Below, piece after piece: positions 33,533 to 41,778 of a DNA stretch of 64,000 nt. Location: positions 62,001 through 126,000 of the forward strand of contig JALCNP010000002.1 in assembly GCA_022649135.1 (NCBI GenBank), in the 5' to 3' direction. The position numbers were made by a program, and so were the translations under genes. Each line of letters starts with the position of its first letter. The stretch's first letter is position 1. The notes below the pieces were generated by a model, which was given only the letters and a program-made list of their open reading frames with translations, had not been told where the DNA came from and searched no databases. The DNA is from Bifidobacterium sp. (GTDB taxonomy: Bacteria; Actinomycetota; Actinomycetes; Actinomycetales; Bifidobacteriaceae).

Positions 33533-34133
33533 CGGCCATGATCGGTGCCGTCCGCTGGGCGTCCAGAATTGCTGCCGCCGATTGCGCCGACATGGCGAAT
33601 CGTGTGAGGAAGCGCGACTCGCCATCGCCTCCGGACGATCGTCCCATCGCTAGGGCATCCCTGGCCAGCGTGCATGTCGTGTGCGATTCCCCGCATCCGG
33701 TGGTAGAGACCAGATCGACCTTGTCTCCGGCGACTATCCCGTGATCGGGACCGGCCAGACGGACCTCGAGCACGGTCGATCCTCGTTCGGGGACGGGGGC
33801 CCGTCCCGCAACCGTCGCGGTGACGATGTCCCCCTTGGTGATGGTGATTTGGGCTATGAGCCCTGCGGCCTGCGTCTCGCTCGAAAGCGCGCAGGTCAAC
33901 GCCGGGTCCCCGGCCAGTGTTCTGACTTCCAGATCTCGCGCGCGAATGATCTGCCCCCGGGCTATTCGGTGGCGTGCGAGGACGATCTGCCTGGACCGGG
34001 AGTGGGGAATGGCGGCATCAAGTGCCGTGAACACGGCCAGTCCGGCGAGGCAGGCGCAGAGGACCCTGCGTACGGTGGAGGCCCTTCTGCGGCTGCTCAG
34101 TGTCGAAGGCCGTGCCCGGACCGTCCGTGACAT
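33516..34133 (-). CDS. SAF-domain protein (CpaB/RcpC-like)
   Basis: 205 residues from ATG 34133 (GGAGGGG about 13 nt upstream); the longer in-frame reading is not supported. A basic N-terminus and one membrane segment (about residues 22-42, VLCACLAGLAVFTALDAA) precede a SAF domain (RQIVLARHRIARGQIIRARDLE, about 48-70; LIAQITITKGDIVTATVAG). CpaB/RcpC proteins with this layout work in Flp/Tad pilus assembly; many actinobacteria carry such a SAF gene beside zinc-ribbon and folate cyclo-ligase genes without other pilus genes, as here. A Cys pair (CGESHTTC) lies near the end of the domain. Role unproven. Confidence 0.78.
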   Translation of the reverse strand: MSRTVRARPSTLSSRRRASTVRRVLCACLAGLAVFTALDAAIPHSRSRQIVLARHRIARGQIIRARDLEVRTLAGDPALTCALSSETQAAGLIAQITITKGDIVTATVAGRAPVPERGSTVLEVRLAGPDHGIVAGDKVDLVSTTGCGESHTTCTLARDALAMGRSSGGDGESRFLTRFAMSAQSAAAILDAQRTAPIMAVSRVR

Positions 34134-34348
34134 CGGATGCCTTGGCCCCTCCGGGGAGCCCGGCCGCCGGAGGGGCGGACCCACGGGCATCTTTCGAGGG
34201 TATGCGCGGTTCGTGCGCGTGCCGGATGCGGTTCGAACGCGCGCATCCGCACGGGTACGCTTTCGCTCACGCGTCTGCGCATATCTCCCATGCCGGTATG
34301 CGTGGGGGCGTGTGGCCGGGATGCGGCGGATAAAGGCGAAAAGCATAT
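34134..34348. other. Intergenic region without a gene
   Basis: About 215 bp between the SAF gene start and the terminator of the zinc-ribbon gene. It holds the weak RBS of the SAF gene and no other feature I can support. Confidence 0.5.
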
Positions 34349-34382
34349 GAAAAAAGGTCGTCATGATGCCATGATGACCTTG
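34349..34382 (-). terminator. Rho-independent terminator after the zinc-ribbon gene
   Basis: On the minus strand an 11-bp stem with one mismatch (34371-34381 with 34354-34364) is followed by six to seven T residues (A run at 34349-34355 on the plus strand). It lies about 110 bp beyond the stop of the FmdB-type gene. Confidence 0.8.
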
Positions 34383-34492
34383 CCGGAACCGTGCCGCAAT
34401 ACGGCATCGGTGATGTGGTCGAAAGACCTCCTGCGCATCCCCGTCGAGTGTCGCGCAATGCACGAGGCCGAAGGGGTCACAGAGCCGTTGTG

Positions 34493-34687
34493 CTATTTGG
34501 ATGCGCTTTTCGCCCCGTCCGTGCGATAGAAGCCATGCCCTTTGAATTCGATGGGAACCGCCGAGTACACCTTGCGAAGCTGCTCCTTCTTGCATTGCGG
34601 GCACACGGTGATCGGCTCGTCGTTGAAGGACTGGTATTTGGTGAAATCGTAACCGCAATTCTTGCAACGATAATGATAAGTAGGCAA
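34493..34687 (-). CDS. FmdB-family zinc ribbon protein
   Basis: 64 residues from a TTG start at 34687, preceded by GGAGGA at a 6-8 nt distance; the upstream ATG would add an implausible 34-residue leader. The FmdB/PF09723 pattern is complete: MPTYHYRCKNCGYDFTKYQS with CxxC, then VCPQCKKEQLRKVYS with the second CxxC, so four cysteines can hold one zinc. These small proteins are widespread regulators of unknown target, often next to folate cyclo-ligase in actinobacteria, as here. The TTG start should make expression low. Confidence 0.92.
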   Translation of the reverse strand: MPTYHYRCKNCGYDFTKYQSFNDEPITVCPQCKKEQLRKVYSAVPIEFKGHGFYRTDGAKSASK

Positions 34688-34763
34688 CGGGGTTCCTCCA
34701 CGCACATAATGTTTTAAAAGACAATCCGTACATATCCTAGCCCACAGCACGACACATCCCGCA

Positions 34764-35381
34764 TCACATATTGCGAACGGCTGATTCACGATCCGTCAGC
34801 ATCGTCAATCCACGGGTGGTGAGCACCCCGTCGACCGGGATATCATGGTCGTCGCGCGGAAGCTTCTCGTCCGTCACCTCCCATGGCCAGCACACCGCAA
34901 TAATGGTCACCTCCGCATCTCGATGGAGCAACGCCCGATCGTACCATCCCGCACCGCGTCCCAGACGCGTCCCCGAGCTGTCGACGGCCAGAGCGGGCAC
35001 GACTATGAGACGCGCACGGTGGAGGACCTCGACCCCCAGCGACGGGCCGCGAGGCTCGTCCGGGCGCAGGCCTGCACGAGCCGTCGCCGGCATCGTCGTC
35101 AGCTCTCCCGCCTCGTTCAGCTCACCCCACCCCAGTTCGGTGCCGCTGCCCAGCTTGGGTGTCAGAACACGCAGGCCTCGGTCCAGGGCGACGCGGATCG
35201 TCGGCAGCGTGGGGATCTCCGTCCCCATGGATGCGTAGGCGGCGATCGTCGAATGCGGGGCCAGCCCATCGAGCAGCGGGAGTGCGGCCGACCTCAGATC
35301 CTCCCCGGCCTGGGCGAGCTGTGCGGCGCCGACGACTCGACGCCGAATGAATGCGGACCGTCTCCGTTCGTTTTTTCCCAT
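34764..35381 (-). CDS. 5-formyltetrahydrofolate cyclo-ligase
   Basis: 205 residues. ATP-dependent conversion of 5-formyl-THF to 5,10-methenyl-THF. Family features: basic N-terminus (KNERRRSAFIRRRVV), AYASMGTEIPTLP, VPALAVDSSGTRLGRGAGWYDRALL (substrate/ATP loop) and the terminal VPVDGVLTTRGL-like IPVDGVLTT. ATG 35381 lies 6 nt after TACAAC on the minus strand with no RBS, so a leaderless mRNA is likely. It diverges from the GNAT gene at 35456. Alternate symbols in use are ygfA and mthfs. Confidence 0.93.
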   Translation of the reverse strand: MGKNERRRSAFIRRRVVGAAQLAQAGEDLRSAALPLLDGLAPHSTIAAYASMGTEIPTLPTIRVALDRGLRVLTPKLGSGTELGWGELNEAGELTTMPATARAGLRPDEPRGPSLGVEVLHRARLIVVPALAVDSSGTRLGRGAGWYDRALLHRDAEVTIIAVCWPWEVTDEKLPRDDHDIPVDGVLTTRGLTMLTDRESAVRNM

Positions 35382-35455
35382 GGAAATGTTGTATCACCCC
35401 TGTGGAGACCATGGCAAGACGGTGTCGGAACCAATTCGGTGGCACAATGGAGAAC

Positions 35456-36121
35456 GTGTCAGTACTTCGTTCATGGTGGCAGAGCCTGGAATCCTCGGCG
35501 TCGTCGATCCACATGCCCGAGCGCCTGCGTGTGCCGCACGGAGGATCGCCGGTGAGTCTGCGTCCGATGGTTTCCCGCGACGAGGCGGAGTGGGACGCTG
35601 TGCGTTGGGCCAACCGCGAATGGCTTGCGCCCTGGGAATCGGGAGATCCCGAACACGGCCCGTCGATGAGTTTCGGGCGATGGATTCAGTGCCAGCGCAG
35701 CAGCGAGCGCGAGGGGACCGGCGCCGTGTTCGTGATCGAATACGACTCCCGCCTTGTGGGGCAGATATCCATGGGGGCGATAAGCTATGGGTCCATGCGA
35801 ACCGCCGTCGTGGGCTACTGGGTGGACCAGCGCTTCGCCGGACGGGGAATCGCTCCGACGGCCGTGGCCCTTCTGGCCGACTGGGCCCTGAATGACGCCC
35901 GGGGGCCGAAACTGCACCGACTCGAAATTGCGATACTTCCGGAGAACCAGCGGTCACTTCGCGTGGTGGAAAAGCTGCATGCGCACCATGAGGGTCTGCG
36001 GGAGCGCTATATGTTCGTCCACGGCCGCTGGAGGGATCATGAGACATTCAGTCTGCTGGCCGAGGATGCCGGTGACGGATTCGTCGAGCGGCTGATGCGC
36101 CGACACGCCCGGGGGCAATGA
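35456..36121 (+). CDS. GNAT acetyltransferase, RimJ/RimL-like
   Basis: 221 residues from GTG 35456, which is 7 nt after CACAAT and lacks an RBS. The GNAT core is VVGYWVDQRFAGRGIAPTAVALLADWAL (motif A, acetyl-CoA loop R/Q-x-x-G-R-G, about 124-150), followed by HRLEIAILPENQRSLRVVEKL (motif B). The family acetylates N-termini of ribosomal or other proteins, or small amines. Its place between folate cyclo-ligase and a SepX/GLPR-type gene is the standard actinobacterial order. Substrate unknown. Confidence 0.9.
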   Translation: MSVLRSWWQSLESSASSIHMPERLRVPHGGSPVSLRPMVSRDEAEWDAVRWANREWLAPWESGDPEHGPSMSFGRWIQCQRSSEREGTGAVFVIEYDSRLVGQISMGAISYGSMRTAVVGYWVDQRFAGRGIAPTAVALLADWALNDARGPKLHRLEIAILPENQRSLRVVEKLHAHHEGLRERYMFVHGRWRDHETFSLLAEDAGDGFVERLMRRHARGQ

Positions 36122-36158
36122 GCGCAAAACGCAGGTGAATCTCCTATTCTTAGGATTT

Positions 36159-37604
36159 ATGGATTATGGATCGATAAGTACCGTTGTCGTGCTTACGATT
36201 GTCGTAATCATTATTATCGGCTGGCTGCCCAAACGGACGGTCGATAGCATGAAGCGGGTCGTCGAGCACCGTGAGGACAGGTTCTCATCCTCCCTGCATC
36301 TGGTCGATGCCCGCAGTGCGACGCGGTTTTCGGATGAGCGTGCCTCGGGCACGAAAGGGGCAATTATGCAGCCACGACAGTCACATGAAGCAAGCCTGTC
36401 CCGTCAGCGCATAACCGAAATCCGACGGAGACGACATGAGGCGGTCCGGCGCCGCAGGGCAATCGTCGTTTCTCTGTTCGCGGCGGCCGTTCTCGTCGCC
36501 TCCCTCTCTTTTCCCCTGCGTTTCAGCGTTGCATTCGCCCTCATTCCGCTGGCTCTCGCGATTCTCGTTCTCGGCTTGGGCGTGAGGGCCTCCTCCCATG
36601 CCCGCGAATGGGAGCGCAGCGTTCGCGGGCATGGCGCGAATGCTCATCAGTCGCGTGGCTCGACTCCCCGGCCTGCACCATCGATCACGCAGCGGGGGCG
36701 TTCGCGGGAGAGCGCGCCCGAGCGGCACATCGAAGAGGAGGATGCCTCGGATGCATCCGGCTCCACGATGGTGATGCAGCAGCGCGATATAAGACGTGCG
36801 CTGCACAGGGCCCGCCAGGAGCATGACGAGGCGCTTGCACGGCGTGAGCGCGCTCGTTCTCGTGCCGCCGGGGAGGGTGCCGATGCGGCTGGATCCGAAA
36901 AAAGCGACGCGGACAAGGGTTCCGCCACGCGAGCCGTCGCGGATAAGGCCCCTTCCTCCAGGGGCATTGCAGACAAGGCTCCCGAGGAGAATGCCGCAGC
37001 GCATGACGCCGCACGGCGTGGCGCGGATCCCGTGGAGGACGATCATGCCGGGGTGTCCCAGCAGGATCTGATCTCATTCTCCCTGGGGGCGCCCCGGAAC
37101 GGCCATGCCGTCTGCGCGCAGGAACCGCAAAGCATGGAGATCAGATCCACCAGGAGGGTCGCGACGGACGGAGCCTCGGCGGTGGGGGATATCGAAGCGG
37201 CTGCAGGGGATTCCTCCGTCGCGAGCGATGCCGCGCTCGCGGATGGGGATGAAACGGATTCATCTGTGTCGGATGGTTCAGTGTTGTCAGGTTCAGTGTC
37301 GGGTTCCGCCGGTCAAGGGTCGGCGGACGCGGCGGGACAGCCGACGGGACCGGCCCTCATCGATGGTTCCCGGAGGCCGCCGGCTGACGTCGATGGTCCG
37401 CAGGGGAGGCATCAGGTCCATTCCGGCGTCTCCTCCGACACCCGGGTGAGCGGTCATCGGACATCCGCTCAGGCGGGCGCTGGGGTGAACGACACCCAGG
37501 CGTTCCACGAATGCGAGACCCACGCCCATGTGGACACGCCGAAGCCGAGCCGTGACTCGCTTTCCGTCGGGCTCGAATCCATTTTGGCGCGCAGGGGACA
37601 GTGA
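36159..37604 (+). CDS. SepX/GLPR-type divisome membrane protein
   Basis: 481 residues from ATG 36159, 8 nt after TATTCT; GTG 36135 is an in-frame alternative. An N-terminal membrane segment (TVVVLTIVVIIIIGWLP, about 8-25) is followed by DSMKRVVEHREDRFSSSLHLVDAR, which matches the RFS-x-x-LxL segment of actinobacterial SepX/GLPR. A basic stretch RRRRHEAVRRRRA (about 92-104) leads into a second membrane pair (IVVSLFAAAVLVASLSF and VAFALIPLALAILVLGLGV). The remaining 330 residues are disordered, rich in Ala, Ser, Asp and Gly. SepX in Streptomyces and GLPR in corynebacteria and mycobacteria bind division proteins. Gene order (cyclo-ligase, GNAT, this gene) agrees. The residue match is by eye. Confidence 0.7.
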   Translation: MDYGSISTVVVLTIVVIIIIGWLPKRTVDSMKRVVEHREDRFSSSLHLVDARSATRFSDERASGTKGAIMQPRQSHEASLSRQRITEIRRRRHEAVRRRRAIVVSLFAAAVLVASLSFPLRFSVAFALIPLALAILVLGLGVRASSHAREWERSVRGHGANAHQSRGSTPRPAPSITQRGRSRESAPERHIEEEDASDASGSTMVMQQRDIRRALHRARQEHDEALARRERARSRAAGEGADAAGSEKSDADKGSATRAVADKAPSSRGIADKAPEENAAAHDAARRGADPVEDDHAGVSQQDLISFSLGAPRNGHAVCAQEPQSMEIRSTRRVATDGASAVGDIEAAAGDSSVASDAALADGDETDSSVSDGSVLSGSVSGSAGQGSADAAGQPTGPALIDGSRRPPADVDGPQGRHQVHSGVSSDTRVSGHRTSAQAGAGVNDTQAFHECETHAHVDTPKPSRDSLSVGLESILARRGQ

Positions 37605-37674
37605 CCGTGCCCGGGCCGGATTCCCCGGGGATGCCCGTGTCCTGCGGTGTTTTCTGTGATTTTCACTCTCAGCG

Positions 37675-37716
37675 TTAGCACTCGAGTTGGCAGAGTGCTA
37701 AAAATCGCGCTACGAT
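37675..37716 (+). promoter_or_regulatory. CIRCE operator inside the groES promoter
   Basis: TTAGCACTC (37675-37683), N9, GAGTGCTAA (37693-37701) is a perfect CIRCE inverted repeat, the HrcA operator. TTGGCA (37688-37693) and TACGAT (37711-37716) are spaced exactly 17 bp, so the -35 is in the spacer of the operator and HrcA must block RNA polymerase directly. The predicted leader to the GTG start is about 100 nt. Confidence 0.96.
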
Positions 37717-37824
37717 GTGAGCTAGCGCGAAGGGATGACGCCAAGAGTGTTCGTCAGCCGCTCGAAAGTGATGTCCTGGCGCGGTAACTATCGATTTCTC
37801 TTACTAAGAAAGAGGAGGTCCACA

Positions 37825-38118
37825 GTGTCGATCTCACTCACACCGCTGGAAGACAAGATTATTGTCAAGCAAGCAGCAGCTGAAACGCAAACCGCTTCAG
37901 GCCTGTACATTCCCGACAATGCGAAGGAGAAGCCCCAGCAGGGCGAAGTCCTGGCCGTAGGCCCGGGCCGGCGCGACGACAAGGGCGAGCGCATCCCGAT
38001 GGACGTCAAGGTTGGAGACAAGGTTCTGTACTCCAAGTACGGCGGCACCGAGGTGCATTATCAGGGTGAGGACTTCCTCATCGTCTCCGCCCATGATGTG
38101 CTTGCCATTCTCGGCTGA
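37825..38118 (+). CDS. groES: Co-chaperonin GroES
   Basis: 97 residues from GTG 37825 with GAGGAGGT 8 nt upstream; the upstream ATG at 37735 belongs to the leader. GroES signatures: [16 protein letters not shown], the mobile loop [28 protein letters not shown], and [13 protein letters not shown]. It caps GroEL. No groEL follows, which agrees with the separate groES and groEL loci of bifidobacteria. Control by HrcA is indicated by the CIRCE site; a strong terminator ends the transcript. Confidence 0.97.
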   Translation: MSISLTPLEDKIIVKQAAAETQTASGLYIPDNAKEKPQQGEVLAVGPGRRDDKGERIPMDVKVGDKVLYSKYGGTEVHYQGEDFLIVSAHDVLAILG

Positions 38119-38142
38119 TTGATTCCGCGGTCTCACGTGGTC

Positions 38143-38188
38143 CGATGGGCCCCGGCGAACGTTATCGCACGTTCCCCGGGGCCCATCG
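38143..38188 (+). terminator. Terminator after groES
   Basis: A 13-bp stem (38143-38155 with 38176-38188) continues into a second 6-bp stem (38157-38162 with 38169-38174) past a C-C mismatch. There is a TTGTG sequence but no long T run afterwards. Confidence 0.8.
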
Positions 38189-38255
38189 CGTTGTGTGTTC
38201 CGCCGCCGGTGCCCGCAGGGCGCCCCGCTGAGGGTCACCAAGTCTGACGGACGAT

Positions 38256-38261
38256 TAGGAT
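38256..38261 (+). promoter_or_regulatory. -10 box TAGGAT, leaderless start of the aminotransferase gene
   Basis: TAGGAT ends 6 nt before ATG 38268; no RBS is present. Confidence 0.6.
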
Positions 38262-38267
38262 GGGTGT

Positions 38268-39347
38268 ATGACATATAAGCATCGTCCCATTATCGACACG
38301 CTTGCGGGATACAAGCAGGGCAAGCCGGCGCCGACCTCGCCGGGCCGCCGCACCTTCAAGGTCTCGAGCAACGAAAACCCCTTCGAGCCGCTCGAGAGCG
38401 TGGTGGAGGCAATCGAGGAGAGATCCCTCGTCCATCTCAACCGTTATCCGGACATGCAGGGCTGGGCCGTCGTCGAAAGGCTCGCGAAGGAGACGAACGT
38501 GAGCCCCGGGAACATCGTTCTGGGCTGCGGTTCGACGGAGGTCATCACCCAGCTTGTCGGTCTGGTGTCGGGACCGGGCGACGAAATCGTCTATCCGTGG
38601 CGCAGTTTCGAGGCGTATCCCATCATCGTCGCGGGCGCCGGGGCCACCAGCGTGCAGATCGCGAACCTGCCGGACGGCTCCCATGACGTCGACGGCCTCA
38701 TAGCGGCCGTGAACGACCGAACCCGTCTGGTGATAGTGAACAATCCGAACAACCCCACGGCGACCTCCCTGAGCGACGGGGACGCCCGCCGTCTGATGGA
38801 CGCCGTGCCGTCCGACGTTCTGGTCCTGTTCGACGAGGCGTATTTCCAGTTCAACACGGATTCGTGCACCAGCGTTGCCATGGATCTGTTCCGCGAATAT
38901 CCGAACGTGGTCATCGCCCACACCTTCTCCAAGGCGTATGGCCTCGCCGGCCTGAGAATCGGATACGCCATAGCGCCGGAGGATGTCGTGGAGGGAATGC
39001 GCAAGGTCGCCCTGCCCTTCGGTGTCACCGATGTCGCCCAGGTCGCGGCGCTGGCCTCGATAGATGCCTATGAGGAGCTTTCCGACCGGGTGAAGTCGAT
39101 CGTCTCGGAGCGAAATCGCGTCGTGTCCGCCCTGAGACGGCAGGGATGGGACTTCCCGGAGCCATATGCGAACTTCTTCTGGCTTCCCCTGGGGGCGCAG
39201 ACCGATAAGGCCGCAGAGGCGTTCGTCCAGGCCGGTCTGTCCGTTCGCGTCTTCGGCGGTGAGGGCATCCGCATCTCCATCGGCGAGACGGAGGCCAACG
39301 ATCTGGTCATCGATGTGTGCAAAGGTCTCAAATCAGCGGGATTGTGA
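38268..39347 (+). CDS. HisC/Pat family aminotransferase (histidinol-phosphate or aromatic)
   Basis: 359 residues, fold-type I PLP enzyme. Landmarks: FKVSSNENPFEP (31-41), GCGSTEVI (87-94), NNPNNPT (158-164), Asp189/Tyr192 in FDEAYFQF, and PLP Lys222 in HTFSKAYGLAGLRIGYA. These point to the HisC/Pat branch: histidinol-phosphate aminotransferase or the aromatic (phenylalanine) aminotransferase of actinobacteria. The absence of other his genes here, and an aromatic synthase pair elsewhere in the window, favour Pat weakly. Leaderless start 6 nt after TAGGAT. Confidence 0.88.
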   Translation: MTYKHRPIIDTLAGYKQGKPAPTSPGRRTFKVSSNENPFEPLESVVEAIEERSLVHLNRYPDMQGWAVVERLAKETNVSPGNIVLGCGSTEVITQLVGLVSGPGDEIVYPWRSFEAYPIIVAGAGATSVQIANLPDGSHDVDGLIAAVNDRTRLVIVNNPNNPTATSLSDGDARRLMDAVPSDVLVLFDEAYFQFNTDSCTSVAMDLFREYPNVVIAHTFSKAYGLAGLRIGYAIAPEDVVEGMRKVALPFGVTDVAQVAALASIDAYEELSDRVKSIVSERNRVVSALRRQGWDFPEPYANFFWLPLGAQTDKAAEAFVQAGLSVRVFGGEGIRISIGETEANDLVIDVCKGLKSAGL

Positions 39348-39494
39348 CGTTCTCCCATTCGCGGCGACGGCTCTATGCGGCTGTCCCCGCGGCGTGCGGA
39401 TGCGACACGGCGTGTCACTGACTTGCGTAAGTCGCAAAGTCGTGGCAAGATAGCCAAGTTGCCGATTTGAGGCTGTGATTTCATGCGGCAACAT

Positions 39495-39576
39495 GGCGGA
39501 TTTCCCAAGCGGTCAAAGGGAGCTGACTGTAAATCAGCCGCTTCGTGCTTCAGTGGTTCGAATCCACTATCCGCCA
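39495..39576 (+). tRNA. tRNA-Tyr (GTA)
   Basis: The acceptor arms GGCGGAT (39495-39501) and ATCCGCC (39569-39575) pair fully, with discriminator A. The anticodon is GTA in CTGTAAA, and a long variable arm is present, as in bacterial tRNA-Tyr. CCA is not encoded. It heads a cluster of three tRNAs and rpmG. Confidence 0.97.
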
Positions 39577-39577
39577 C

Positions 39578-39649
<72 letters not shown>

Positions 39650-39653
39650 CTTT

Positions 39654-39727
39654 GGCGGGGTAGCTCAGCTGGCTAGAGCGTACGACTCATAATCGTAAGG
39701 TCAAGAGTTCGAGTCTCTTCCTCGCTA
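39654..39727 (+). tRNA. tRNA-Met (CAT), elongator type
   Basis: GGCGGGG (39654-39660) pairs with CCTCGCT (39720-39726) using two G-U pairs. The anticodon is CAT in CTCATAA. The anticodon stem lacks the three G-C pairs of initiator tRNA, so it is elongator Met, or less likely a lysidine-modified Ile tRNA. It lies 47 bp before rpmG. Confidence 0.93.
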
Positions 39728-39774
39728 CAAAAGACCGAGCAATCGGTACACAAACGAACACAGAGGTGAATCAA

Positions 39775-39945
39775 ATGGCAAGCAAGAGCGCCGACATACG
39801 TCCGGGCATCACGCTGGCATGCACTGAGTGCAAGGAACGCAACTACATCACGACGAAGAACCGCCGCAACACGCCGGATCGTCTTGAGTTGAAGAAGTTC
39901 TGCTCTCGCTGTGGCAAGCAGACGCTGCATCGGGAGACCCGATAG
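39775..39945 (+). CDS. rpmG: 50S ribosomal protein L33
   Basis: 56 residues, [19 protein letters not shown] at the start, then [20 protein letters not shown] and CSRCGKQT. Two CxxC pairs (CTEC and CSRC) make this the zinc-binding (C+) form of L33. RBS AGAGGTG lies 7-13 nt before ATG. It is co-located with tRNAs, as in many actinobacteria. A small hairpin follows. Confidence 0.97.
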   Translation: MASKSADIRPGITLACTECKERNYITTKNRRNTPDRLELKKFCSRCGKQTLHRETR

Positions 39946-39953
39946 CGTAATCA

Positions 39954-39970
39954 GCCGAGGTTTCCTCGGC
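39954..39970 (+). terminator. Hairpin after rpmG
   Basis: GCCGAGG-TTT-CCTCGGC, a 7-bp stem 8 nt after the stop codon, without a T run. Confidence 0.6.
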
Positions 39971-40360
39971 GCGACCCGCATGGCCGGGCTGTTCGCACGG
40001 CGTGCGGTGGCTGGTGGCGTGCGCCACGGCGAATGCTCCGGGAGTGTGCGGGATCATGGCATGGCGTTGTGCTGATTGTGTGAATCCATTCATGACAGCG
40101 GTTTTCCGGGTGTGTCGAGTCCTGGAAGCGAATGGGCGTGAAGGGTGGACAACATCTGAGGTGTCGGTTTCGAAAGAATCCAGCGCCTTTTTGTTTTAGT
40201 TCTCGCGTTTATCGTCATTGCGCGCTAGCGCCGGATGACAGCGTTCATCCGCTTCCGTTGTCGCATGCCCCGCGCCGCATACCCCCACGTGGGTGGTGCG
40301 GTTCCCGCAGCCTGATTGCGCACGCGGTCGCACGCTGCGCGCGGTTTCCGACGCGTGGGG
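39971..40360. other. Intergenic region with no supported gene
   Basis: About 390 bp between rpmG and the murB promoter. A CCTTTTTGTTTT stretch near 40187 is T-rich, but no stem before it was recognised. ORFs on either strand lack start signals. Confidence 0.45.
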
Positions 40361-40366
40361 TATGGT
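40361..40366 (+). promoter_or_regulatory. -10 box TATGGT, leaderless start of murB
   Basis: TATGGT ends 7 nt before ATG 40374; the in-frame upstream GTG is not needed. Confidence 0.55.
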
Positions 40367-40373
40367 AGCAGGC

Positions 40374-41594
40374 ATGAGTGAGGGCATATCGTTTGCGGAT
40401 ATCACAACCATCGGCGTGGGCGGGGGGATATCGCATTTCGTCGAACCACGAACCCGTGTCGGCGTCATCGAGGCTGTCGAGGATGCCGACGCGCATCGCA
40501 GACAGGTGTGCATGCTGGGTGGCGGGTCCAATCTTCTTGTGGGGGATGCGGGCTTTGACGGAACGGTGGTTCGCGATGCGCGGCGCACCATGGTTGTTCT
40601 CGATGAGGCGGCTCCTGTGGAGAACGGCCAGGATCTGGTGCGTGTGAACGCCGAGGCCGGCTGCAACTGGGACGACTTCGTCGTCTTCTGCGTTGGGCTG
40701 GGGCTCGTCGGCATTGAAGGACTTTCCGGAATCCCCGGAACCGTCGGCGCGAGCGTGGTCCAGAATATCGGCGCATACGGTCAGGAAGTCTCGCAGAGTG
40801 TGGAATCGGTGGAGGCGTGGGATCGGGAGCGTAAGATAACGACGCATCTGACGGCGTCGGACATGGGTTTCTCCTATCGGGGCTCCGCTTTGAAATCCAG
40901 CATGTACCGCCTCCCGGGGGTTCCCGCGCAGCGTTACTTCCCCTCCCCGCGCTATATCGTCCTGTCGGTGACGTTCGTGCTGCACCATCGTTCGATCTCC
41001 ACCGTGGGCAACGCCCAACTGGCCTCCGCCCTGTCGTGTGCGGTGGGCGCCCGTATGGACGCAGACCGCATCCGCAGCGCGGTTCTGGGAATTCGCGCCG
41101 CCAAGGGAATGCTCGAGGACGCTCATCGCTATGAGACGGAGGCGATGGCGGGGACCAAGCGTGCCGAGAACATTCGCGCCGCTCTTCGCCACCAGGATGG
41201 AGAGGGCCCGGCCTCGGGAGGACACAGTGGCCTGAGAAGCGACAGGCACAGCTGCGGAAGCTTCTTCATGAATCCCATACTCGGCGCCGATCAGGCCCGT
41301 CTTCTTCCCGATGGCGCGCCGCGTTTCGCGGTTTCCCTTCCCGGTGGCGGCGAGGCGGTCAAGACATCGGCGGCGTGGCTTATCGATCATGCGGGCTTTC
41401 ATCGCGGATTCAGGGTGGGGCCCACGGACGCCGCGGCCCTGTCCTCCGTCCACACGCTGGCACTGACCAATCTCGGTGGTGCGCGTGCCTCGGACATCGC
41501 GAGGCTTGCGGGAACGGTGCAGGATGGCGTGGAGAAGGCCTTCCATGTGCATCTTGTCCCGGAGCCGGTCGTGGTGGGGCTCGATCTAGCGTGA
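40374..41594 (+). CDS. murB: UDP-N-acetylenolpyruvoylglucosamine reductase
   Basis: 406 residues. Second committed step of peptidoglycan precursor synthesis; NADPH- and FAD-dependent. FAD-binding signatures are MLGGGSNLLVGD and GLSGIPGTVGASVVQNIGAYGQEV. The proton-donor Ser is in HSCGSFFMNP, and the C-terminal part contains AAWLIDHAGFHRGF. An insertion after RYETEAMAGTKRAENIRAALRH (about 258-290) makes it longer than E. coli MurB (342). Leaderless start from TATGGT. Confidence 0.95.
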   Translation: MSEGISFADITTIGVGGGISHFVEPRTRVGVIEAVEDADAHRRQVCMLGGGSNLLVGDAGFDGTVVRDARRTMVVLDEAAPVENGQDLVRVNAEAGCNWDDFVVFCVGLGLVGIEGLSGIPGTVGASVVQNIGAYGQEVSQSVESVEAWDRERKITTHLTASDMGFSYRGSALKSSMYRLPGVPAQRYFPSPRYIVLSVTFVLHHRSISTVGNAQLASALSCAVGARMDADRIRSAVLGIRAAKGMLEDAHRYETEAMAGTKRAENIRAALRHQDGEGPASGGHSGLRSDRHSCGSFFMNPILGADQARLLPDGAPRFAVSLPGGGEAVKTSAAWLIDHAGFHRGFRVGPTDAAALSSVHTLALTNLGGARASDIARLAGTVQDGVEKAFHVHLVPEPVVVGLDLA

Positions 41595-41778
41595 CGTCGC
41601 GGATCCGGTGAATTCGGTGGATCCGGTGTCGGCGGGTCGCTGCCGATTCGCGCCATCCGGCCGTTTCTCGGACCAAGGGTGCGTTCGCTCGTCGGCGGCC
41701 GCTCTATATTGGGTAGCTAAGGTGATTAGGTAGCCGAAGCCGGCATGCACGGTGCCGCATAAACGAAAAGATTCGACA

